DNA of 64,000 nt. Source: Ectobacillus funiculus. GTDB lineage: Bacteria > Bacillota > Bacilli > Bacillales > Bacillaceae_G. The notes under the pieces are model-generated. The model had not been told where the DNA came from. It worked only from the letters and a program-made list of their open reading frames with translations, and made no database searches. Below are positions 25,617-34,930 of the stretch, in pieces. The stretch lies in the NCBI RefSeq assembly GCF_042429435.1, contig NZ_JBHMAF010000196.1. The stretch is one strand, 5' to 3'. Positions within the stretch are counted from its first letter, which is position 1; every line of letters begins with the position of its first letter. Position numbers and translations under genes: made by a program.

Positions 25617-25772
25617 TCTTATCGAGAGAGGCAGAGGGAAAGGCCCGATGAAGCCCGGCAACCTTCAAGCTTGTATGCTTGAAACGGTGCTAACACCTGC
25701 AGAACGAATCTGTTCTGGATGATAAGAGGGACATCAAACCCCCTCTTTCTGTCTGAAGAGGGGGTTTCTTAC
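25617..25772 (+). ncRNA. SAM-I (S-box) riboswitch of yitJ-metH
   Basis: On the plus strand CTTATCGAGAGAGGCAGAGG, AAGGCCCGATGAAGCCCGGC, AACCTTCAAG, GGTGCTAACACCTGC and GATAAGAGG appear in order, matching the S-box consensus. A strong terminator follows, with arms AACCCCCTCTTTC/GAAGAGGGGGTTT. It faces away from the metI riboswitch, leaving about 215 bp for two divergent promoters. SAM should cause early termination. Confidence 0.96.
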
Positions 25773-26034
25773 TGAAATCCGAGAGTATATGTTTCGAGTA
25801 TTGTCAAGCTATTGCGGTCTGCTTCTTTTTGCAAAATAATCCTTCTACTAGTAAGAACAAAAGCACTGGTAGCAGAGAAGAGCTTAAGGAGTATTTCCGT
25901 CAGTTAACTCCACCCGAACCGCTTGGGCTGTTTTGCTACGGGAGCAGGGATGGACCACGTCTGCTTTTCTTATAGTATTTTCCTTCCGGGAACGGAGCTA
26001 CACATACATTGATTAGAGAAAGAAGGGGAAGAGA
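25773..26034 (+). other. Long leader between riboswitch terminator and yitJ
   Basis: These 262 bp hold no gene and no second riboswitch that could be recognised. A GC-richer part near 25915-25970 (ccacccgaaccgcttgggct, then gggagcagggatggaccacg) may fold, but no conserved motif was identified. The yitJ ribosome site AGAAGGGGAAGAG lies at the end. Confidence 0.4.
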
Positions 26035-27870
26035 ATGAGGTTGTTAGAGAGATTAAAGGGAGGCGTCGTACTTGGTGACGGTGCGATGGGAACACTTTTA
26101 TATTCGCGTGGCCTGCAAAGCTGCTTTGAGGAGCTGAATGTAACAGATCCAGAGCGTATTATCGATATTCATCGGCAATATGTAGAAGCGGGTGCGGACG
26201 TAATTCAAACGAATACGTATGGAGCGAACGAAGGCAAGCTTCGTATGCATGGTCTGGGAGATCAAGTATCCCGCATCAACCGTGCAGCTGTACAAAATGC
26301 GAAGCGGGCAGCGAATGCAGAGACGTTGATTATTGGAACGATCGGCGGTATGAAGCATATCGGCGGCGTTACGCTTAATGACGTAGAGCGTGAATTTATG
26401 CTTGTGGAGCAGGCGAATGCCTTGCTTGGAGAAGGTATAGACGGCCTCCTGCTTGAAACATTTTACGATGAAACAGAGCTGCTGCACGCACTTCGTATTT
26501 TACGAAAAGAAACGAATGTACCGATTATCGCGCAACTTGCTTTACATGAAGTGGGACTTACACAAAGCGGAACATATGCGGAAACAATTCTAGCTGAGCT
26601 CCTTGAGCAAGGAGCGGATGTGGTAGGTCTCAACTGCCGCCTTGGCCCGCTTCATATGATCGAGTCACTTCAATTGATGTCTATTCCAGAAAAAGGATAT
26701 TTATCTGCATATCCAAATGCAGGCTTGCCGAAATATGCAGATGGTCGTTACACTTACGAGGGAACTGTAAAATATTTTGAGGATACAGCGGAGCAGTTTG
26801 TGAAGCAGGGAGTGCGCCTTTTAGGAGGCTGCTGCGGTACAACGCCTGAGCATATAAGAGCGATGAAGCAAGTGCTTGCAACTGCGGCGCCTGTTCTTGA
26901 GAAAGAGCGTCATGCTCGTCCGGCTCCTGTTGTTGTGAAAGAGGCGCCTTCAATCCAGAAGGCTACACTGGCAGAAAAGGCCAAAAAGGATACGACGATT
27001 ATCGTTGAGCTGGATCCGCCAAAAACGCTGAATACACAGCCCTTTTTTGAAGGAGCGAAGGCACTAAAACGCGCAGGAGCGGATGCGGTCACGCTTGCTG
27101 ATAATTCACTAGCTAGTCCGCGTGTTTCCAATATGGCGATGGGCGCGCTTTTGGCTCGTAACGATATCCCGGTACTGACGCATTTAACATGCCGTGATCA
27201 TAATTTAATCGGATTGCAATCCCATTTGCTTGGATTATCAGCTTTAGGCCTTAATGAAGTGCTTGCACTCACAGGTGACCCTGCGAGAGTTGGTGATTTT
27301 CCTGGAGCAACATCTGTATATGATGTTTCTTCCTTTGAGCTGATTCGCATGATTAAGGAAATGAACGAGGGACGTTCTCCGTTAGGAAAAACGATTGGAC
27401 AAGCGACAACCTTCTCAGTAGCAGCTGCCTTTAACCCAAATGTACGTCATGTGGATGCAGCTGTACGAAGAATGGAGAAGAAGATCGAAGCGGGTGCGGA
27501 TTATTTCTTAACGCAGCCAGTTTATGATCTGGATGTGCTTCATCGAACATACGAAGCGACAAAGCATCTCGAGCAGCCTATATATATTGGAATTATGCCG
27601 CTTGTAAGCAAGAAAAATGCAGATTTTCTACATTATGAAGTACCAGGTATTACATTGCCTGAGGAAGTGCGACAACGCATGGATGGTCATGCGACGCCGC
27701 AGGAGGCTGCTAGGGAAGGCATCCGTCTTTCAGAGGAGCTGGTAGAGGAAGCAATGAAGCTGTTTAAAGGCATTTATTTAATTACGCCTTTCTTACGATA
27801 TGAAATGACAGAAACGCTCGTCCGCTATGTGAGACAAAAACAAGAGCAAAGAGAGGAATTGAACGCATGA
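26035..27870 (+). CDS. yitJ: Bifunctional homocysteine S-methyltransferase / methylenetetrahydrofolate reductase
   Basis: This 611-residue fusion has an N-terminal homocysteine S-methyltransferase-like domain (about 1-290) with GDGAMGTLLYSRGL, VGLNCRLGP and the zinc ligands in LLGGCCGTTPEHI (about 262-274). The C-terminal half (about 315-600) is a MetF-like flavin TIM barrel with VELDPPKT, THLTCRDHNLIGLQSHLLGL and ALTGDP. The reductase makes 5-methyl-THF, which the next gene product uses. Its stop overlaps metH by 4 nt, so enzyme and methyl donor are made together under SAM riboswitch control. ATG 26035 follows GAAGGGGAAGAG. Confidence 0.94.
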   Translation: MRLLERLKGGVVLGDGAMGTLLYSRGLQSCFEELNVTDPERIIDIHRQYVEAGADVIQTNTYGANEGKLRMHGLGDQVSRINRAAVQNAKRAANAETLIIGTIGGMKHIGGVTLNDVEREFMLVEQANALLGEGIDGLLLETFYDETELLHALRILRKETNVPIIAQLALHEVGLTQSGTYAETILAELLEQGADVVGLNCRLGPLHMIESLQLMSIPEKGYLSAYPNAGLPKYADGRYTYEGTVKYFEDTAEQFVKQGVRLLGGCCGTTPEHIRAMKQVLATAAPVLEKERHARPAPVVVKEAPSIQKATLAEKAKKDTTIIVELDPPKTLNTQPFFEGAKALKRAGADAVTLADNSLASPRVSNMAMGALLARNDIPVLTHLTCRDHNLIGLQSHLLGLSALGLNEVLALTGDPARVGDFPGATSVYDVSSFELIRMIKEMNEGRSPLGKTIGQATTFSVAAAFNPNVRHVDAAVRRMEKKIEAGADYFLTQPVYDLDVLHRTYEATKHLEQPIYIGIMPLVSKKNADFLHYEVPGITLPEEVRQRMDGHATPQEAAREGIRLSEELVEEAMKLFKGIYLITPFLRYEMTETLVRYVRQKQEQREELNA

Positions 27871-30800
27871 AACCAATCGAACAAGCGCTTGAAGAACGCA
27901 TTTTACTATTAGACGGTGCGATGGGGACAATGATTCAAGACGCAGACTTGAACGCGGATGATTTCGGCGGTGAGGAATATGAAGGATGTAATGAATATTT
28001 GGTAATGACGCGCCCTGATGTGATTGTCAATATTCATAAGGCATATGTGGAAGCTGGCGCTGACATCATTGAAACAAACACATTTGGTGCGACAAATATC
28101 GTACTAAGCGACTATAATCTGCAGCATCTCGATGAAGAGCTAAACGTGATTGCAGCGAAGTTGGCAAAGCAAGCTGTAGAGGAGTGCGGCAAGGAAGCAT
28201 ATGTGGCCGGTGCAATGGGCCCAACGACAAAGGCGATCAGCGTAACGGGCGGTGTTACATTTGATGAGCTAATCGAGGCGTACCATCGACAAGCACGCGG
28301 CTTATTGCGCGGCGGGGTAGATCTGCTTTTGGTTGAAACATGTCAGGACATGCGTAACGTAAAGGCTGCCTGCATCGGTATTGAAAAAGCATTTGAGGAG
28401 CTTGATGTGAAGGTTCCGCTTATGATTTCTGGAACGATTGAGCCGATGGGAACGACGCTTGCGGGGCAAACGATTGAGGCGTTTTATCTTTCCATTGAAC
28501 ATTTAAAGCCGCTGTCTGTTGGATTGAACTGTGCAACAGGACCAGAATTCATGCGCGACCATATTCGTTCCTTAGATACACTTTCCGAGTGCTTTATTTC
28601 TTGTTATCCAAACGCTGGTTTGCCGGATGAAGACGGACATTACCATGAGTCGCCGCAATCGCTCGCTCATAAAGTCAAAGCATTTGCAGACGAAGGCTGG
28701 GTAAATATTGTTGGCGGCTGCTGCGGTACAACACCGGATCATATTCGTGCGATGAAGGAATCGCTGGAGCAGTCTGCGCCGCGCAAGAGAACTGCTCGCC
28801 CTGGACATGCTGTCAGCGGTTTAGAGTCATTGCAATACGATGATTCCATGCGTCCTTTATTTGTTGGAGAACGGACAAATGTTATCGGATCTAGAGCATT
28901 TAAACGGATGATTGCGGAAGGAAAGTTTGAGGAGGCGGCTGAAATTGCCCGCGCCCAAGTGAAACGAAATGCTCACGTAATCGATGTTTGTATGGCGGAT
29001 CCAGACCGTGACGAAATGCAGGATATGGAGACGTTTTTGCAATATGTCACAAAAATGATTAAAGCCCCGCTGATGATCGACTCTACTGACGAAGCAGTTA
29101 TTGAACGCGCCTTAACATATTCACAAGGAAAAGCGATTATCAACTCTATTAACCTTGAAAATGGGGAAGAACGCTTTGAAAAGGTTGTGCCGCTTGCGAA
29201 ACGATACGGTGCTGCTCTTGTTGTCGGTACAATTGACGAGCAGGGGATGGCGGTTAGCGCGGAGCGGAAGCTTGAAATTGCAAAACGCAGCTATGATTTA
29301 TTAACGACTAAATACGGCATGCGGCCGTCTGATATTATTTTTGACCCGCTTGTGTTCCCGGTTGGAACAGGGGATGAGGAATATATCGGTTCAGCAAATG
29401 CGACAGTAGAAGGTGTTCGCATCATTAAGGAAGCTATGCCGGAATGCTTAACGGTTCTTGGTGTAAGTAATATCTCCTTTGGTCTTCCGCCTGCTGGACG
29501 TGAAGTGCTAAACTCTGTATTCCTGCATCACTGTACGAAGGCTGGACTTGACTACGCGATTGTTAACACCGAAAAGCTGGAACGTTTCGCTTCTATTCCA
29601 GATGAAGAAAAGGCACTAAGCGACCGTCTTTTATTTGAAACAAGCACACCAACACTTGAAGAGTTTACGGCATTCTACCGTGTGGCTAAGAAGAAGGAAG
29701 AGGTTTCTCGTGAAAGCTTAACGCTTGATGAGCGTCTATCAGGCTACATTGTGGAAGGAACGAAGCAAGGTCTATATGATGATTTACAAATCGCTCTTGA
29801 TGAAGGCCGTAAGCCGCTTGATATTGTAAACGGACCGCTCATGACAGGGATGGACGAGGTTGGCCGCTTATTCAATAACAACGAGCTTATTGTTGCTGAG
29901 GTATTGCAGAGCGCTGAAAGCATGAAGGCAGCTGTTTCCTATTTAGAGCCGCATATGGAAACTTCAGAGGTTTCGAAAAAAGGCAAGGTCATGCTTGCAA
30001 CAGTTAAGGGCGATGTGCATGATATCGGTAAAAACCTTGTTGAAATTATTTTAGCTAATAACGGTTTTGATATTGTGAATCTTGGTATTAATGTCCGCTC
30101 TGATCAGCTTGTGCAGCAGGCGAAAGAGCATAAGCCTGATATTATCGGCTTGTCTGGGCTTCTCGTAAAATCCGCACAACAGATGGTATTAACAGCGGAG
30201 GACTTAAAGGCTGCTGATATTCATATCCCAATCTTAGTAGGCGGTGCGGCGCTTACACGTAAATTTACAGAAACGCGTATTTCCCCGTCCTATGAAGGTC
30301 TTGTATTGTACGCAAGTGATGCGATGAACGGTTTGGATCTTGCGAATCGCCTGCAGCATGAGGAAGAGCGGGAGAAGATGGCGCAGCAAAAGCAGGAAAA
30401 GCTGCAGACGATTGTTGTGAAGGAAGAAAAGGTTGTAGAAATTCCAAAGGAAATCGAGAAGCTTCCGCCAGCACCAGTGATGGTTCCGAATTCTACAAGA
30501 CGCGTTGTACTTCGTGATATTCCAGCATCTCATGTGGGACCGTTTGTAAACCGTCAAATGCTGCTTGGTCACCATCTTGGCGTGAAAGGGCAAGTGAAAA
30601 AGCTGCTAAAAGAAGGCGACAAGCGTACGCATGAGTTGAACGATTTAATTGATGAATTGCTGCAGCAAGGCGAATCTTGGCTTCGTCCGCAAGCTGTGTA
30701 TCAATTCTTCCCAGCACAAAGCAACGGCCAGGAGATTCTTATTTATGACCCAGAGGATACGTCTCGCGTGCTTGAAACATTCACGTTCCCAAGACAAATG

Positions 30801-31265
30801 AAGGCACCGTACCGTACGCTTGGCGATTATTTACGCCCGGTTGGAGATGAAATGGATTATGTGGCGTTTTTCTCCGTGACGGTTGGAGCAGGGGTAAGAG
30901 AAGTAGCTGAGGAATGGAAGCAAAAAGGTGATTATTTACGCAGCCACGCGATTCAATCATTAGCACTTGAACTGGCGGAAGGACTAGCTGAACGGACGCA
31001 TATGCTGATTCGTGACCGTTGGGGCTTCCCAGACCCAGCAAGCATGACAATGGATGAGCGCTTCCGCGCGAAATATCAAGGAATTCGCGTATCATTCGGT
31101 TATCCGGCTTGTCCAGAATTGTCCGATCAAGAAAAGCTATTCCGTTTAATCCGCCCAGAGGAAATCGGGGTTCAATTAACGGAAGGGCATATGATGGAGC
31201 CAGAAGCATCTGTTACAGCGATGGTATTTGCGCATCCGAAGGCTAGCTATTTCAGCGTAATCTAA
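27867..31265 (+). CDS. metH: Cobalamin-dependent methionine synthase
   Basis: MetH transfers a methyl group from 5-methyl-THF through cob(I)alamin to homocysteine. The 1132-residue protein has all four modules in order. The homocysteine module (1-about 310) ends in VGGCCGTTPDHIRAMK. The pterin module (about 330-600) starts FVGERTNVIGSRAFKRMI. The cobalamin module (about 620-860) carries GDVHDIGKNLV, with His718 as the expected lower Co ligand. The SAM-activation domain (about 890-1130) includes MLIRDRWGFPDP and GIRVSFGYPACPE. It is the last gene of the yitJ-metH operon and ends in a strong terminator. It needs vitamin B12; no cobalamin genes are in the window. Confidence 0.97.
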   Translation: MKPIEQALEERILLLDGAMGTMIQDADLNADDFGGEEYEGCNEYLVMTRPDVIVNIHKAYVEAGADIIETNTFGATNIVLSDYNLQHLDEELNVIAAKLAKQAVEECGKEAYVAGAMGPTTKAISVTGGVTFDELIEAYHRQARGLLRGGVDLLLVETCQDMRNVKAACIGIEKAFEELDVKVPLMISGTIEPMGTTLAGQTIEAFYLSIEHLKPLSVGLNCATGPEFMRDHIRSLDTLSECFISCYPNAGLPDEDGHYHESPQSLAHKVKAFADEGWVNIVGGCCGTTPDHIRAMKESLEQSAPRKRTARPGHAVSGLESLQYDDSMRPLFVGERTNVIGSRAFKRMIAEGKFEEAAEIARAQVKRNAHVIDVCMADPDRDEMQDMETFLQYVTKMIKAPLMIDSTDEAVIERALTYSQGKAIINSINLENGEERFEKVVPLAKRYGAALVVGTIDEQGMAVSAERKLEIAKRSYDLLTTKYGMRPSDIIFDPLVFPVGTGDEEYIGSANATVEGVRIIKEAMPECLTVLGVSNISFGLPPAGREVLNSVFLHHCTKAGLDYAIVNTEKLERFASIPDEEKALSDRLLFETSTPTLEEFTAFYRVAKKKEEVSRESLTLDERLSGYIVEGTKQGLYDDLQIALDEGRKPLDIVNGPLMTGMDEVGRLFNNNELIVAEVLQSAESMKAAVSYLEPHMETSEVSKKGKVMLATVKGDVHDIGKNLVEIILANNGFDIVNLGINVRSDQLVQQAKEHKPDIIGLSGLLVKSAQQMVLTAEDLKAADIHIPILVGGAALTRKFTETRISPSYEGLVLYASDAMNGLDLANRLQHEEEREKMAQQKQEKLQTIVVKEEKVVEIPKEIEKLPPAPVMVPNSTRRVVLRDIPASHVGPFVNRQMLLGHHLGVKGQVKKLLKEGDKRTHELNDLIDELLQQGESWLRPQAVYQFFPAQSNGQEILIYDPEDTSRVLETFTFPRQMKAPYRTLGDYLRPVGDEMDYVAFFSVTVGAGVREVAEEWKQKGDYLRSHAIQSLALELAEGLAERTHMLIRDRWGFPDPASMTMDERFRAKYQGIRVSFGYPACPELSDQEKLFRLIRPEEIGVQLTEGHMMEPEASVTAMVFAHPKASYFSVI

Positions 31266-31290
31266 ACGGAATACAATTTATAACATAGAT

Positions 31291-31328
31291 AAAACAAAAA
31301 GGCTTCCCCTGCGAAGCCTTTTTGTTTT
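31291..31328 (+). terminator. Terminator of yitJ-metH
   Basis: A 16-bp perfect stem AAAACAAAAAGGCTTC/GAAGCCTTTTTGTTTT with a 6-nt loop lies 25 nt after the metH stop. It is symmetrical and may act both ways. Confidence 0.93.
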
Positions 31329-31344
31329 ATCGTACATTTATTAA

Positions 31345-31487
31345 GAAAAGCGGACAAGGCCCGCCTTTTATGGCAGCGTAGGGGTGGGCCGGAGTAAAAG
31401 GCGCTTTTTGCCTTTTGCAGAGGTTCAGCCCGGCGTCTGCCATTTTGGGACTTGGGAGCTAGACATCCCCCCGAAAAGCTATACTTT
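31345..31487 (-). repeat. Repeat B, structured GC-rich intergenic element
   Basis: Read on the minus strand it begins agcttttcggggggatgtct and continues agctccc, then several hairpins such as AAAAGGC/GCCTTTT and GGCCCACC/GGCGGGCC, and ends near ttgtccgctttt. Related starts (acttttcggggtg) occur at 43811 and 60154. It resembles structured gtctagctcc elements I recall from other Bacillaceae intergenic regions, but this was not checked. No ORF is supported. Confidence 0.6.
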
Positions 31488-31497
31488 CTTATCTTAT

Positions 31498-31600
31498 AAA
31501 GAAAACTCGCCGATTGGCGGGTCTTACTTATACTGTATTCCTAGGATTTCCGACTACGTCGAATTTACTTCTAGCTGGAAAGTTATCCTTTCCTACAGTG
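31498..31600 (-). repeat. Repeat A copy upstream of murG
   Basis: The unit starts aaagaaaactcgccgattgg and ends tttcctacagtg. The stretch gcgaagacagaggcgtagtt is deleted, so the left hairpin joins directly to cttatactgtattcc. The terminator faces the minus strand. A related core fragment (cgctcctgtcttcgct) occurs just after it. Confidence 0.92.
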
Positions 31601-31725
31601 CAAAAAATAGGCAGAAGCGCTCCTGTCTTCGCTTCAAGGAAGTCCTTTGAAGGAATAAAAGCTTTGCAAGTTGACGCCATATAGTATAATGGAGAAGGAA
31701 ATCTGTTCATAAAGGAGCTGCCAAC

Positions 31726-32793
31726 GTGAAAAAAATCGTGTTTACAGGCGGAGGATCTGCCGGGCATGTAACGCCAAATTTAGCGCTCATTCCGAAGTTA
31801 CAGCAACGCAGCTGGGACGTTCATTATATTGGCTCAAAAGATGGCATTGAAAAAGGAATTGTAGAAGGAGCGAGCATCCCGTATACAGGGATTTCAAGCG
31901 GAAAGCTGCGCAGATATTTTGATCTCAAGAACTTTAAGGATCCATTTAAAGTAATGATGGGTGTTATGGAAGCATATGCCCTCATCCGAAAACATAAGCC
32001 GGATGTTGTGTTTTCGAAAGGCGGGTTTGTATCCGTTCCGGTCGTAATTGGTGCATGGCTTAACAAGGTGCCGGTATTTTTGCATGAATCGGATATTACA
32101 CCAGGGTTAGCTAATAAAATTGCCCTTCGATTTGCAACGAAAATTTTCGTGACTTTTGAGGAGGCGAAGGCGCATCTTCCAAAAGAAAAGGTAATCTATA
32201 CTGGCTCACCTATTCGGGAGGATTTGTTGAAAGGCCATCGTGAAACAGGCTTGGAGCTGCTTGGCTTTACCATGCGTAAGCCTATTATCATTGTGATGGG
32301 CGGAAGCTTAGGTGCAAAACGAATCAATGAAGCAGTTAGAGCGGCTTTGCCTGATTTATTACAACACTATCAGGTTGTTCATTTATGCGGCAAAGGGAAT
32401 AAGGATGAAAGTTTAGAGGGAACTGAGGGCTATCGGCAGTTTGAGTACATAAGCAGCGAACTTCCTGACGTATTGGCTGCAGCTGATCTCGTGATTTCAC
32501 GCGCCGGCTCTAACTCCATCTTTGAATTTCTCACATTAAAGAAACCGATGATCCTTATTCCTCTTTCAAAAGCGGCCAGCCGAGGAGATCAAATTTTAAA
32601 TGCGCAGGCATTTGAGAAAATGGGATATTGCCACGTGCTGTATGAGGAGAATCTGGAAAAGGATACGCTACTGGAAGCGGTGCAGCATGTTCAAAAAAAC
32701 CGACTTCGTTATAAAGAGAATATGCTCCGCTATTCTGCAGAAAACTGTCTAGAGGAGATTATGGGCTATCTGGAGAAAGCACGAAAAAAATGA
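31726..32793 (+). CDS. murG: MurG-type UDP-GlcNAc transferase (lipid II synthase)
   Basis: MurG adds N-acetylglucosamine to lipid I on the inner face of the membrane to give lipid II. The 355-residue GT28 protein has the N-terminal G loop FTGGGSAGHVTPNLALIP (about residues 5-22), the middle HESDITPGLANKIA and GGSLGAKRINEAV, and the donor motif ISRAGSNSIFEFLTLKKPMILIPL (about 255-278). GTG 31726 is the start after AAAGGAG. It stands alone outside a dcw cluster, as do the second murG copies of the B. cereus group, so a paralogue in the dcw cluster is likely. Its stop codon lies inside a 48-bp perfect palindrome. Confidence 0.92.
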   Translation: MKKIVFTGGGSAGHVTPNLALIPKLQQRSWDVHYIGSKDGIEKGIVEGASIPYTGISSGKLRRYFDLKNFKDPFKVMMGVMEAYALIRKHKPDVVFSKGGFVSVPVVIGAWLNKVPVFLHESDITPGLANKIALRFATKIFVTFEEAKAHLPKEKVIYTGSPIREDLLKGHRETGLELLGFTMRKPIIIVMGGSLGAKRINEAVRAALPDLLQHYQVVHLCGKGNKDESLEGTEGYRQFEYISSELPDVLAAADLVISRAGSNSIFEFLTLKKPMILIPLSKAASRGDQILNAQAFEKMGYCHVLYEENLEKDTLLEAVQHVQKNRLRYKENMLRYSAENCLEEIMGYLEKARKK

Positions 32794-32823
32794 CCTTTTA
32801 AAAGGTCATTTTTTTCGTGCTTT
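32776..32823 (+). terminator. Perfect 48-bp palindromic terminator at the end of murG
   Basis: 24-bp arms (AAAGCACGAAAAAAATGACC plus TTTT and the exact complement) meet without a loop. The murG TGA stop is within the left arm. The T-run makes it a terminator, and its symmetry lets it act on both strands. It abuts repeat A. Confidence 0.9.
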
Positions 32824-32948
32824 GATAGGATATAAAACTCCAGATGAAAGCGAGTTCGACATATATGGGAGTTTTAGGAATATATTATAAGTACAACTAC
32901 ACCTCTGTCTTCGCCGAAGAGCAGGGCTCGCCAATTGGCGAGTTTTCG
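32823..32948 (+). repeat. Repeat A copy after murG
   Basis: The left half is diverged (ttgataggatataaaactcc), but gagttcgac, gttttaggaata, the core acctctgtcttcgcc and an intact hairpin gggctcgccaattggcgagt with TTTTCG are present. The terminator faces the plus strand. Confidence 0.9.
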
Positions 32949-33231
32949 CTGTTTTTAGCTCTTTTATTTCACATTTCATAAGCCGTTCCAATCCATATCA
33001 TCTGCACAGGGAAGGGTCGTAAAAAGGAAAAAATAGTCGAACCGTGCAAGGATGTATGCTACAATAAAAATATTTAATGGGGAATTCCGATTCATTTCAC
33101 CATGATATCATGCAGAGGCAAGGGGCGATGAACAGTCGATTGTACTATACATGAATAAATAAAGTATGGAATCGACACCTTTTGTCTGTTCAATGTTTTC
33201 TGGCCTAGGTGAGTGTAGAGGAGTGTAAGAT

Positions 33232-33423
33232 ATGGGAATTTATCTCTTTGAAAATATTATTGTTGTTTTATGCATTTTAACTTATATTGGAAGCTTTTTA
33301 TTTTGTACAATCAGCCCTTTTTTACATGAAAGAAAGCTAAAGAGATTAGAGCTTGCAGCAGAGTTATCTATTTTATCAGAAAAGCTGTATGGAAAGCAAA
33401 GTCTAGGAGAACATCGTTTATAA
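33232..33423 (+). CDS. Small single-span membrane protein of unknown function
   Basis: The 63-residue protein has a hydrophobic helix at about residues 5-28 (LFENIIVVLCILTYIGSFLF) and a charged C-terminal tail (HERKLKRLELAAELSILSEK). ATG 33232 is preceded by GTAGAGGAGTG, a good ribosome site. It stands alone, with about 280 bp of non-coding DNA before it and 250 bp after it. No family could be recognised. Codon use and the ribosome site support a real gene, but no homology evidence is available. Confidence 0.6.
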   Translation: MGIYLFENIIVVLCILTYIGSFLFCTISPFLHERKLKRLELAAELSILSEKLYGKQSLGEHRL

Positions 33424-33474
33424 TAGTTTGCTTTTCCCTGCTTTAATCAGTGCTTGTGGAATTCCTCCTCATTC

Positions 33475-33505
33475 AACGATATGCCGCAATATGCTGCATA
33501 TCGTT
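33475..33505 (+). other. Hairpin without T-run downstream of the small membrane gene
   Basis: The arms AACGATATGC/GCATATCGTT flank an 11-nt loop. Because CCTTTC rather than a T tract follows, it is a weak terminator candidate. The remainder of 33506-33674 shows no gene. Confidence 0.45.
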
Positions 33506-33674
33506 CCTTTCAGATAGTATTCTTCGCTTCTACTATTTTCTGCCGGAAAATGCAGTTAGTAGTTTGTTTTTTCCATATTCTGTTACATATATGAAATATT
33601 AAGCTCGTATTCTGTTATCCGCTTTTATGTTATGCTAATAATAGTTTTAAAGAATAAAAAAAGGGGTATTGAAC

Positions 33675-34850
33675 ATGATTCCGAGACGAAGCAGAACGAG
33701 GAAGAGGAGAAAGAAAAAGAAGATAATGCTGTTACTTTCTATTTTTTTAGCTTCTATAGCTGTTGCCGCAGGAGGAATTTCGTGGTGGTATAGTGCAGGC
33801 GGAAAGAAACTGGCTGGTGTTGAGCGTACAACAGCTGTGGCAAATGAAGTAAAAACAGAAGCACCAGTACCTAAGCCCCCCGTTGTGCAAGAGGATCCCG
33901 AAATTAAACTCGTCTTTTCAGGAGATACGATGTTTGATTGGGCACTGCGTTCTGTTGTAGCGCAAAAGGGAGCGGATTTTCCTTTTCAATATGTCAAGCC
34001 GCAAATTGAAAGTGCTGATTATGCTTTTGTGAACTTGGAAACGTCATTTACTACGCGCAATCAAAGAGTACCAGGTCAACAGTTTTGGATTAAAAGTGAT
34101 CCAGCAACCATTACTGCCATTAAAAATACAGGTTATGACATTGTATCCTTAGGGAATAACCATTCATTAGACTACGGCAGAGAAGGATTACTTGACTCTA
34201 TTGCAAATGTTGAAGGAGCTGGTCTGCAGTATGTCGGAGTAGGGCGGAATGCTGCGGAGGCCTATACGGCGAAGGAAGTTACCATTAAGGGGAAGAAAAT
34301 TAAGTTTCTTTCGTTCGTCCGCTTTATGCCGTTCGCAAGCTGGACAGCAACGGACACAACTCCTGGCGTGGCTGGCGGCTACGATTTAAATGTCGTAACA
34401 AACACAATCAAAGAACAAAAAGGCGATGCGGATTATCTGATTGTATATATGCACTGGGGAGTAGAGCGGACAAATACACCAGCTGCTTATCAAAAGGAAT
34501 ATGTCGCAAAGATGACAGAGGCAGGGGCAAATGCAATTGTGGGAAGCCATTCGCACTGGCTGCAGGGCTTTGAATACTACAATGGGGTTCCAGTCGCGTA
34601 TTCGCTTGGAAACTTCTTATTTCCAGATTATATAAAGGGACATTCTGCTGAAACAGGTGTGTTAACGCTCACCTTTAAGGGGAAGGATATTAAAATGTCG
34701 TTCTCGCCGTACGTCATTCGCGACAACCAGATTCAGCCAATTGATGGACAAGAAAAGGCTGCGATGTATCAATATTTACAGTCTATTTCCTATGATGTTG
34801 AGATCACAGGCGATGGAAACATCGTAAATAAACGAACTGCTACGCAATAA
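33675..34850 (+). CDS. CapA/PgsA-like metallophosphatase-fold membrane protein
   Basis: The protein is 391 residues from ATG 33675, after AAGGGG; a TTG two codons upstream is rejected. The very basic N terminus (IPRRSRTRKRRKKKK) is followed by one membrane span at about 18-38, a Pro-rich linker and an extracellular CapA domain. Metal-binding motifs are visible: LVFSGDTMFDWALR (about 78-91), VNLETSFT, SLGNNHSLDYGREG (about 156-169) and GSHSHWLQG. CapA proteins take part in poly-gamma-glutamate export or in other surface polymer processing. No pgsB/pgsC genes lie nearby, so capsule synthesis cannot be claimed; it is a stand-alone paralogue. Confidence 0.85.
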   Translation: MIPRRSRTRKRRKKKKIMLLLSIFLASIAVAAGGISWWYSAGGKKLAGVERTTAVANEVKTEAPVPKPPVVQEDPEIKLVFSGDTMFDWALRSVVAQKGADFPFQYVKPQIESADYAFVNLETSFTTRNQRVPGQQFWIKSDPATITAIKNTGYDIVSLGNNHSLDYGREGLLDSIANVEGAGLQYVGVGRNAAEAYTAKEVTIKGKKIKFLSFVRFMPFASWTATDTTPGVAGGYDLNVVTNTIKEQKGDADYLIVYMHWGVERTNTPAAYQKEYVAKMTEAGANAIVGSHSHWLQGFEYYNGVPVAYSLGNFLFPDYIKGHSAETGVLTLTFKGKDIKMSFSPYVIRDNQIQPIDGQEKAAMYQYLQSISYDVEITGDGNIVNKRTATQ

Positions 34851-34861
34851 AACAAAATGGG

Positions 34862-34904
34862 GGCTGTCTCAAAGGGTGGATGATCTACCTTTTGAGACAG
34901 TCCT
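34862..34904 (+). terminator. Terminator between capA-like gene and the response regulator
   Basis: The arms GGCTGTCTCAAAGGGT/ACCTTTTGAGACAGTCC pair over about 16 bp with a 9-nt loop between two converging genes. The following sequence is only moderately T-rich. Confidence 0.75.
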
Positions 34905-34930
34905 ATTATTACGCGATGAATACATTGATG

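Noticed and set aside
25787..26034. A second riboswitch (for example cobalamin) before yitJ-metH
   Set aside because: No conserved B12-box-like block or other known aptamer core could be found in the long leader.
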